Part shown: piece by piece, positions 1 to 5,148 of the stretch
Layout: the number at the start of each line of letters is the position of its first letter
How positions within the stretch are numbered: the first letter of the stretch is position 1
DNA from: Campylobacterales bacterium
GTDB lineage: Bacteria; Campylobacterota; Campylobacteria; Campylobacterales; JALSKU01
Direction: 5' to 3'
Assembly (NCBI GenBank): GCA_027038335.1
Contig: JALVWI010000296.1
Coordinates: 1-6,773, forward strand
DNA: 6,773 nucleotides
Position numbers and translations under genes: made by a program
The notes under the pieces: generated by a model
Databases searched by the model: none
The model's input: only the letters and a program-made list of their open reading frames with translations
What the model was told of the DNA's origin: nothing

Positions 1-991
1 CCCTTCCTGTACCTTTTGCAACTGCCAAAAGTGGCTCTTCGGCAACATACACAGGAAGTCTTACAATTTCACTTAAGTATTTATCAATACCTCTTATAAG
101 AGCTCCTCCTCCGGTTAGTACAATACCGTTTTCCACAATATCCCCCGCCAAATCAGGCGGTGTTGCTTCAAGTATATCTTTTAGAGCATCACTTATCTCT
201 TTTAAAGGCTCTTTCATAGCCTCTCTTATATCTTCACTACCAAGATCAATACTTACCAAAAGTCCGCTTATCTGATCTCTTCCTTTTACGCTTATGCTTA
301 TCTCTTCATCTAGCTTAATCGCACTTCCAATCTCTATCTTTATAAGCTCGCCTGTTCTATCACCTATCAAAAGATTGTATTTTTTCTTTACAAAATCAAC
401 TATAGCCTGATCCATTTTATCGCCTGCTACTCTAATAGACTTGCATATCACCAATCCTCCTAGAGATATAACACCTATTTCAGTAGTTCCTCCTCCTATA
501 TCTACCACCAAATGACCATGCGGTTTTTTGATATCAAGATCAGCTCCGATGGCAGCCGCCATAGGCTCTTCTATAAGATAAACTTCCCTAGCTCCCGCAC
601 TCATAGCTGATTCTCGTACAGCTTTTCTTTCAACTTGCGTAAGACCATAAGGAACACATATCACGATACGGGGTCTTATAAAACTTTTTCTTTTATGGGC
701 TTTTTCTATAAAATATCTTATCATTTTCTCTGTTATATCAAAGTCAGCTATAACACCATCTTTCATAGGTCTTATAGCTTGGATATTGCCCGGAGTCTTT
801 CCTATCATATCTTTTGCTTCATATCCTACTGCTAGGATATTGCTTCTTCCAAATTTATCATTTTGTATCGCAACAACCGAAGGCTCATTGATGATGATAC
901 CTTTACCTCTTAAAAGTATCAAAGTATTGGCTGTACCTAAGTCTATACTCATATCATTTGAAAATAACCCTATTATTTTATCTAATATCAT
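1..991 (-). CDS. mreB: Rod shape-determining actin homologue MreB (3' end cut by window edge)
   Basis: MreB is the bacterial actin that polymerises under the inner membrane with ATP and guides the cell-wall elongation machinery (MreC, MreD, RodA, PBP2). The 330 visible residues carry the actin-fold signatures in order: phosphate-1 motif DLGTANT (17-23), the PSVVA strand (37-41), MKDGVIADF (76-84), the IEEPMAAAIGA segment (140-150), phosphate-2 motif DIGGGTTE (164-171) and adenosine motif LTGGGALIRG (292-301). The N-terminus, MILDKIIGLFSNDMSIDLGT, has the short hydrophobic/amphipathic lead typical of membrane-binding MreB. E. coli MreB is 347 residues, so only about 15 residues should be missing past the left edge. 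The ATG at 991-989 is supported by an AAAGG ribosome binding site six bases upstream that overlaps the clpX stop. The nine-base gap to clpX argues for cotranscription. mreC would be expected next, outside the window. Confidence 0.97.
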   Translation of the reverse strand, partial: MILDKIIGLFSNDMSIDLGTANTLILLRGKGIIINEPSVVAIQNDKFGRSNILAVGYEAKDMIGKTPGNIQAIRPMKDGVIADFDITEKMIRYFIEKAHKRKSFIRPRIVICVPYGLTQVERKAVRESAMSAGAREVYLIEEPMAAAIGADLDIKKPHGHLVVDIGGGTTEIGVISLGGLVICKSIRVAGDKMDQAIVDFVKKKYNLLIGDRTGELIKIEIGSAIKLDEEISISVKGRDQISGLLVSIDLGSEDIREAMKEPLKEISDALKDILEATPPDLAGDIVENGIVLTGGGALIRGIDKYLSEIVRLPVYVAEEPLLAVAKGTGR

Positions 992-997
992 ATCTTG

Positions 998-1002
998 CCT
1001 TT
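998..1002 (-). promoter_or_regulatory. Ribosome binding site of mreB
   Basis: On the minus strand AAAGG shares its first two bases with the TAA stop of clpX and sits six bases before the mreB ATG. It decides the mreB start and suggests that ribosomes finishing clpX can re-initiate on mreB. Confidence 0.7.
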
Positions 1003-2221
1003 ATGCGATTTTTTTAGAATTTTTTATATATAACGGTTTTGCTTTATTTGCAACAACATCTTTTGTAATAAGTACTTCATAACCCTCAAGCTCAGGAAGT
1101 TCAAACATAATGTCAACCATGATCTCTTCCATGATAGATCTTAGCCCCCTAGCACCTGTTTTTCTATTGATTGCCATCTTTGCAATTTCTCTTAATGCTT
1201 CATCTTCAAAAGTTAAAGTTACTCCATCAATAGCAAAAAGTTTTTGATACTGCTTCAAAATGGCATTTTTTGGTTCGGTTAGTATCTTTACCATATCTTC
1301 TTCAGTTATTTGATTGAGTGTAGCTATAGAATGAAGTCTTCCTATAAGTTCTGGAATAAGTCCATAGTTGACCAAATCATCCGGCTCAACCAACTCTATC
1401 AAATTATCATCTTCACTTTTTTTTCTTTTTGCTTGATTAAATCCTAATATGTTATTGCCTATTCTTCTTTTGATAATATCATTAAGCCCATCAAATGCAC
1501 CTCCGCAAACAAAAAGAATATTGGAAGTATCTATTTGAGTAAACTCTTGATTGGGATGCTTTCTACCTCCCTTTGGAGAAATATTTACTAAACTTCCCTC
1601 TATGATTTTTAAAAGTGCTTGTTGAACTCCCTCTCCTGAAACATCTCTTGTGATAGATCTATTTTCACTCATTCTAGCTATCTTATCTATCTCATCAACA
1701 AAAACTATACCCTTTTCAGCCTTTTTGACATCCCCGTCAGCCTCTTGTAGTAACTTTGTTAAAATATTTTCTACATCTTCGCCTACATATCCGGCTTCTG
1801 TCAAGCTAGTAGCATCAGCTATAGCTATAGGAACATCCAAAAATTTTGCCATCGTTTGAGCCATCAAAGTTTTTCCGCTACCTGTTGGTCCGATAAATAA
1901 AATATTTGACTTTTGGATCTCTGTATCATCATCTTTAAAAGATGCGCTTTTAAAAATTCTTTTATAATGGTTATAAACTCCTACCGCAAATATCTTTTTA
2001 GCATTATGCTGACCTACTACATAATCATCTAAAACTTTTTTAAGCTCTTTCGGGGTAAATATTCTTTTTTCATCATCACCGTTGCCATCAAACAGGTCTT
2101 CATCTCCAAAAAGTATCTTGTAAGCTGAAACCACACAGTGTTCGCATATACAAACTCCGTTACCCTCTATAAGTCTGTTGTCATTACTCTCTTTGGAATT
2201 GCAAAAACTACATCTTTTCAT
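1001..2221 (-). CDS. clpX: ATP-dependent Clp protease unfoldase subunit ClpX
   Basis: ClpX is a cytoplasmic AAA+ ring that unfolds tagged proteins and feeds them to ClpP. The 406-residue product is complete. It has an N-terminal zinc-binding domain with C4, C7, C26 and C29; Walker A GPTGSGKT (111-118); the substrate-gripping pore loop GYVG (144-147); Walker B IVFVDEID (172-179); the [10 protein letters not shown] pore-2/RKH region (192-201); the arginine-finger segment LIPELIGR (288-295); and sensor-2 GARGLR (356-361). The ClpP-docking loop that reads IGF in E. coli reads LGF here (259-261). It is slightly shorter than E. coli ClpX (424) because the zinc domain begins almost at the first residue. 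The start is fixed by a strong ribosome binding site and by the CxxC motif at residue 4. No clpP is visible, so its partner must be encoded elsewhere. It lies between lpxA (48-base gap) and mreB (9-base gap). Confidence 0.98.
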   Translation of the reverse strand: MKRCSFCNSKESNDNRLIEGNGVCICEHCVVSAYKILFGDEDLFDGNGDDEKRIFTPKELKKVLDDYVVGQHNAKKIFAVGVYNHYKRIFKSASFKDDDTEIQKSNILFIGPTGSGKTLMAQTMAKFLDVPIAIADATSLTEAGYVGEDVENILTKLLQEADGDVKKAEKGIVFVDEIDKIARMSENRSITRDVSGEGVQQALLKIIEGSLVNISPKGGRKHPNQEFTQIDTSNILFVCGGAFDGLNDIIKRRIGNNILGFNQAKRKKSEDDNLIELVEPDDLVNYGLIPELIGRLHSIATLNQITEEDMVKILTEPKNAILKQYQKLFAIDGVTLTFEDEALREIAKMAINRKTGARGLRSIMEEIMVDIMFELPELEGYEVLITKDVVANKAKPLYIKNSKKIA

Positions 2222-2225
2222 TTAG

Positions 2226-2235
2226 CCCTCTCCCT
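2226..2235 (-). promoter_or_regulatory. Strong ribosome binding site of clpX
   Basis: The minus strand reads AGGGAGAGGG before the ATG, a doubled purine-rich Shine-Dalgarno with GGAG eight bases from the start. It is the strongest such site in the window and the gap is longer than its neighbours', so clpX probably initiates independently of lpxA translation. Confidence 0.75.
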
Positions 2236-2251
2236 TTTTAAAACTACACCT

Positions 2252-2280
2252 TTGACAGGAGAAGTTATCTTATTTATTAT
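2252..2280 (+). promoter_or_regulatory. Candidate sigma-70 promoter antisense to lpxA
   Basis: On the plus strand a perfect -35 hexamer TTGACA (2252-2257) is followed by exactly 17 bases and TATTAT (2275-2280), five of six matches to TATAAT. Transcription would begin near 2287 and run antisense into the 3' end of lpxA. No convincing gene lies downstream on this strand. In Campylobacterota the -35 box is usually weakly conserved and the DNA is AT-rich, so a chance match is possible. It falls in the clpX-lpxA gap, which is the least constrained sequence nearby. Confidence 0.3.
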
Positions 2281-3055
2281 CTCTATCAAACGGAATCCCT
2301 CTTTTTGTATTTATTATAAAGTTGCATAAATTTTTTACTTTATCATTGTCTGCATCACTTAGCACCTCTTCTACGCTCTCTTTTATAGCTTTACCTGATC
2401 TAAATATTTTACTATATGCTTTACGCAGAGCATCCACATCACTTCTTTCAAATCTTCTTCTAAGACCTACCAAATTCAAGCCTTTCAATTTGGCTCTATT
2501 ACCCTCAGCTAAACAGTATGGAGGTATATCTTGACTTACCGCACTCGCTCCTCCTATCATCACACTTTCACCGATTTTAACAAATTGATGGATAGGAGTT
2601 AAGCCTCCTATGACGGTATAGTCACCTATCTCAACATGACCGGCAAGGGTAGCATTGTTGGCAAGGATTATATTATTGCCGAGCACACAATCATGAGCTA
2701 TATGACAATATGCCATGATATAGTTATTGTCACCTATAATAGTTTTTTTATCCTGTTTTAGTGTAGGAAGGTTGATAGTTACAAACTCTCTTATGATATT
2801 ATTTTCACCTATGATAAGTTCACCCGTTTCACCTTTATAGGAGACATCTTGAGGTATGTTACCGACTACCGCATAAGAGTGGATTTGTGTATTTTTGCCC
2901 ACAGTGGTTTTACCTTTTACTTGAGCACCTTCATAAACCTTAACTCCATCTTCAAGCTCTACTTCACTACCTATAACGGCAAATGCCCTTATCTCAACAT
3001 TTTCACCTATAATCGCACCCTCTTCTATAATGGCTAATTTACTAATATCGGTCAT
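2270..3055 (-). CDS. lpxA: Acyl-ACP--UDP-N-acetylglucosamine O-acyltransferase LpxA
   Basis: LpxA carries out the first step of lipid A synthesis, moving a 3-hydroxyacyl chain from ACP to the 3-position of UDP-GlcNAc (or of the 3-amino analogue in some Campylobacterota). The 261-residue length matches E. coli (262). The first two thirds are left-handed beta-helix hexapeptide repeats such as IIGENV and VIGSEV. The catalytic block HIAHDC holds H118 and H121, equivalent to E. coli H122 and H125. LANNATLAGH (131-140), the IHQF histidine (156) and the C-terminal helical segment beginning near LVGLRRR (195-201) are also conserved. G169 aligns with E. coli G173, the acyl-length ruler residue. The ATG directly follows the fabZ TAA with no spacing and only a weak GGA-containing site upstream, so translation is probably coupled to fabZ. 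The enzyme is a soluble cytoplasmic trimer in known cases. Confidence 0.97.
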   Translation of the reverse strand: MTDISKLAIIEEGAIIGENVEIRAFAVIGSEVELEDGVKVYEGAQVKGKTTVGKNTQIHSYAVVGNIPQDVSYKGETGELIIGENNIIREFVTINLPTLKQDKKTIIGDNNYIMAYCHIAHDCVLGNNIILANNATLAGHVEIGDYTVIGGLTPIHQFVKIGESVMIGGASAVSQDIPPYCLAEGNRAKLKGLNLVGLRRRFERSDVDALRKAYSKIFRSGKAIKESVEEVLSDADNDKVKNLCNFIINTKRGIPFDRDNK

Positions 3056-3502
3056 TTACTTATCCACTATCATAGCTTTAAGTTCAGCTTCACAAGCTAA
3101 CTTATCATCAATATAAGCCTTACCGCTAAGCACCCAGATAGAACCTTTGTGTTTTGTAACGCTTAATTTATAGACCAGTTTATCACCGGGCTTAACCGGA
3201 GATCTAAACTTGGCTTTATCAATACTCATAAAATAAACTACTTTATCTTGGGTATCATTTTGTTCACTATCACTCATACTCTCAAATGCCAAAACTCCTC
3301 CGGCTTGAGCCATACCCTCTATGATCATAACACCCGGATATATAGGATGATCAGGAAAGTGCCCTTGAAAGATTTGTTCACCTATAGTAACATTTTTATA
3401 AGCCTCTATAAACTCCTCTTTTCTTATCTCTACAACTCTGTCAACCAATAAAAACGGAAATCTATGAGGAAGAATTTTTTGAATATCTACTACATCTAAC
3501 AT
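3056..3502 (-). CDS. fabZ: 3-hydroxyacyl-ACP dehydratase FabZ
   Basis: FabZ removes water from 3-hydroxyacyl-ACP to give trans-2-enoyl-ACP in type II fatty acid elongation. The 148-residue protein is a full-length single hotdog fold. The N-terminal [18 protein letters not shown] segment (6-23) is characteristic. The active-site segment [12 protein letters not shown] (47-58) supplies the catalytic histidine H48, and E62 in the following [10 protein letters not shown] helix is the second catalytic residue. Later conserved parts include [12 protein letters not shown]. The ATG at 3502-3500 is preceded by AAGG at a nine-base spacing. It ends in TAA directly abutting the lpxA ATG. The two enzymes use the same hydroxyacyl-ACP pool, so coupled expression would balance phospholipid acyl chains against lipid A. 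The pairing is common in Gram-negative bacteria. Confidence 0.98.
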   Translation of the reverse strand: MLDVVDIQKILPHRFPFLLVDRVVEIRKEEFIEAYKNVTIGEQIFQGHFPDHPIYPGVMIIEGMAQAGGVLAFESMSDSEQNDTQDKVVYFMSIDKAKFRSPVKPGDKLVYKLSVTKHKGSIWVLSGKAYIDDKLACEAELKAMIVDK

Positions 3503-3507
3503 AAAAT

Positions 3508-3522
3508 TTAGCCTTTTTTCAT
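3508..3522 (-). other. Four-codon mini-ORF in the fabZ leader
   Basis: In the 37-base gap between queH and fabZ the minus strand reads ATG AAA AAA GGC TAA, encoding Met-Lys-Lys-Gly. Its own ribosome binding site is not evident, and its codons contain the AAGG that serves fabZ. It may be accidental; if translated it would place a terminating ribosome on the fabZ start region. Confidence 0.2.
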
Positions 3523-3533
3523 AAAGTTTAGAT

Positions 3534-3542
3534 ATTTTATCA
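3534..3542 (-). promoter_or_regulatory. Candidate extended -10 promoter for fabZ-lpxA-clpX-mreB
   Basis: The minus strand reads TGATAAAAT, which fits an extended -10 element (TG, one base, then TAAAAT, five of six to TATAAT). Its TGA is the queH stop codon. It lies downstream of an A/T-rich tract, as Campylobacterota vegetative promoters often do. The predicted transcription start is near 3527, giving a leader of about 25 bases to the fabZ ATG. No clear -35 is present. AT-rich DNA makes chance matches frequent. Confidence 0.35.
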
Positions 3543-4619
3543 AAAAATTAATAAATTTTCCCTAATATCATTAAAATATACTGCATCAAGATAAAGCTCA
3601 AATGCTTTAAAATCAATCTTATCTACGATAACAATAGGTGAAAGAGAGTAAAAACTATTTTCTATAAGATTTCTAAATTTTATCTCTTCTTCTACTAAAG
3701 GAGGATGGAAAATAAGCTCTTTTATATTTTTATATGATAGATTTGCAGCTCTATTAAAATAATCAATACTGATAAATTTTACATTATCTCTATTGGCATA
3801 ATAAATATCTTTAATATCTTTTTCAACCCTTAATTTAACTTTTTTTTGTTTTAAATATGAGTAAAAAAGAGGGTATGAGGGTATAATTTTTTTATTGACT
3901 TTAAGGTATGAGCTTAAAACTCTATAGTTTAAAAAACTACTTTTTACTATATCGTAACTTTTACTTAATTTTTCTAGCTTTACTCTTTGCTCATAAAGCT
4001 CTATTCTCTCCTCTATAGAGTTTGGCTGAACTTGCTTTGCCATATTGGAAAAAAGCTCATCCGCTATCTTACCTTGAGCATCTCTTTGTTTATTAAGAGC
4101 ATATATACATCCGCAATAATTTTGGTGATAGAGCTTATCTTTTTTAGCTAGCAAAAACTGCTCGTTTGTACCGCCTTTTTTTCTAAAATCAACACTTATA
4201 AACTCTACTTCATACTTTTTTGCAAGCTTTTTGCCTACGGCTGTTAATTGTTCTATGGATTTTTTGGGACTAGTCAAAAGAGTAGTGGTAACTTTATCAA
4301 TTCCAAGCTCTTTTGCCTTTTTCATACTTACTTCAACTCTATTGTCAAAGCAAAGAGTACACCTTTGTCCTTTTTCAGGCTCATCTTCATACCCCTTTAC
4401 AGCATCAAGCCATCCACCTACATCATATTCTCCCTCAAGTAGTTCAACTCCGAGCATTTTGCAACTTCTTTTAACATCAAGAAGTCTAAGATAATATTCA
4501 CTATATGGATGAATATTTGGATCATAAAAAAAGCCCACAAGCTTTTCATTGGGATATAACTTTTGAAGTTTTTGTAAGAAAAAATGGCTATCGACTGAGC
4601 AGCAAATGTGAACAAGCAT
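3540..4619 (-). CDS. queH: QueH-type epoxyqueuosine reductase with C-terminal extension
   Basis: QueH (formerly DUF208) reduces epoxyqueuosine to queuosine at the wobble position of GUN-anticodon tRNAs and is a non-homologous replacement for cobalamin-dependent QueG. The N-terminal part (about 1-190) shows the family features: LVHICCSVD with C6, C7 and D10; [13 protein letters not shown] (30-42); [15 protein letters not shown] with C87 and C90; LTSPKKS (115-121); DFRKKGG (144-150); and YCGCIYAL with C169 and C171. These cysteines are the expected iron-sulfur/metal ligands and redox residues; exact assignments are by homology. QueH proteins are usually about 180-220 residues, whereas this one has 359. 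The extra C-terminal part is lysine-, tyrosine- and isoleucine-rich with no cysteine or tryptophan, and I do not recognise it. The ATG is supported because the HICC motif begins at residue 4, but there is no Shine-Dalgarno before it. It is separated from bcp by 64 bases and from fabZ by 37. Confidence 0.88.
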   Translation of the reverse strand: MLVHICCSVDSHFFLQKLQKLYPNEKLVGFFYDPNIHPYSEYYLRLLDVKRSCKMLGVELLEGEYDVGGWLDAVKGYEDEPEKGQRCTLCFDNRVEVSMKKAKELGIDKVTTTLLTSPKKSIEQLTAVGKKLAKKYEVEFISVDFRKKGGTNEQFLLAKKDKLYHQNYCGCIYALNKQRDAQGKIADELFSNMAKQVQPNSIEERIELYEQRVKLEKLSKSYDIVKSSFLNYRVLSSYLKVNKKIIPSYPLFYSYLKQKKVKLRVEKDIKDIYYANRDNVKFISIDYFNRAANLSYKNIKELIFHPPLVEEEIKFRNLIENSFYSLSPIVIVDKIDFKAFELYLDAVYFNDIRENLLIF

Positions 4620-4683
4620 AGTAGGTTTTAGATTTTAGATTTTGGGATGGAGGAAAAAATTAACTATTTCTCAATCCTAAATC
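4620..4683 (-). promoter_or_regulatory. bcp-queH intergenic gap with heptamer repeats and possible promoter
   Basis: This is the longest gap in the window. On the plus strand TTTTAGA occurs twice in tandem, followed by TTTTGGG (from about 4626), and AATCCTA occurs twice in tandem near the other end (4673-4686). The minus strand has TAAAAT at 4637-4632, a possible -10 element that would start transcription about six bases before the queH ATG. The two repeat sets are partly complementary but contain mismatches and enclose a loop of roughly 27 or more bases with no U-tract after the stem, so I do not call a terminator. No Shine-Dalgarno is visible before queH. Confidence 0.35.
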
Positions 4684-5148
4684 CTATCTTAACTCCTCTA
4701 ATTTTTCTTTTACTTTTTGAACATGCCCTTTCACTTTTACTTTATCCCATCTATATGCTACTTTACCTTCCGGATTTATAAGATATGTAGTCCTAACAAC
4801 TCCCATATACTCTCTTCCGTACATTTTTTTAAGTTGCCATACTCCATACTCTTGCAATACTTTTTTATCTTCATCACTTAAAAGTGTAATTTTAAGACCT
4901 TTTTTTTCTATAAAGTTTCTATGCTTTTTAGGACTGTCTGGACTTACACCTAAAACTACCGCATCTAACTCTTCAAAATCTGGTAAATTTTCTGTAAAAT
5001 CACAAGCTTCAGTAGTACAACCGGGAGTATTATCTTTTGGGTAAAAGTATAAAACTATCCACTTCCCTCTTAAGTCTCTTAAACATATATCAACCTCATC
5101 TTGGTTGGGCAAACAAAAATCTTTTGCCGTATCTGTGATTTCTATCAT
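4684..5148 (-). CDS. bcp: Thioredoxin-dependent thiol peroxidase (Bcp/PrxQ peroxiredoxin)
   Basis: Bcp reduces hydrogen peroxide and organic hydroperoxides in the cytoplasm using thioredoxin. The 154-residue product matches the family's usual length (E. coli 156). The core LYFYPKDNTPGCTTEACDF (33-51) holds the peroxidatic cysteine C44 with its conserved T41 and P37, and the resolving cysteine C49 five residues later, the atypical two-cysteine PrxQ arrangement. R119 in VVRTTYLI is the conserved arginine that helps activate the peroxidatic cysteine. LGVSPDSPKKHRNF (66-79) is also typical. Two additional cysteines, C12 and C22, lie before the active site. The ATG at 5148-5146 overlaps the stop of the upstream c-di-GMP gene (ATGA), and its ribosome binding site lies inside that gene's last codons, so the two are translationally coupled. 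Confidence 0.96.
   Translation of the reverse strand: MIEITDTAKDFCLPNQDEVDICLRDLRGKWIVLYFYPKDNTPGCTTEACDFTENLPDFEELDAVVLGVSPDSPKKHRNFIEKKGLKITLLSDEDKKVLQEYGVWQLKKMYGREYMGVVRTTYLINPEGKVAYRWDKVKVKGHVQKVKEKLEELR

Noticed and set aside
635..1082. Plus-strand open frames opposite mreB and the clpX end
   Set aside because: They mirror the conserved MreB coding frame, which carries all actin motifs, and have no plausible ribosome binding site or family resemblance.
1725..1753. TTGACA with a 17-base spacer on the plus strand inside clpX
   Set aside because: The partner hexamer, TAGTAA, is a poor -10, and the site lies in the conserved Walker B coding region. It is most likely a codon-driven coincidence.
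4231..4494. 87-codon open frame on the plus strand opposite queH
   Set aside because: Its product is Ser/Pro-rich with no recognisable motif and lies wholly opposite the conserved QueH core. It is a shadow frame.
4626..4683. Intrinsic terminator after bcp
   Set aside because: The facing repeats pair only with G-U pairs and mismatches across a large loop, and no U-run follows the stem. I expect read-through into queH.
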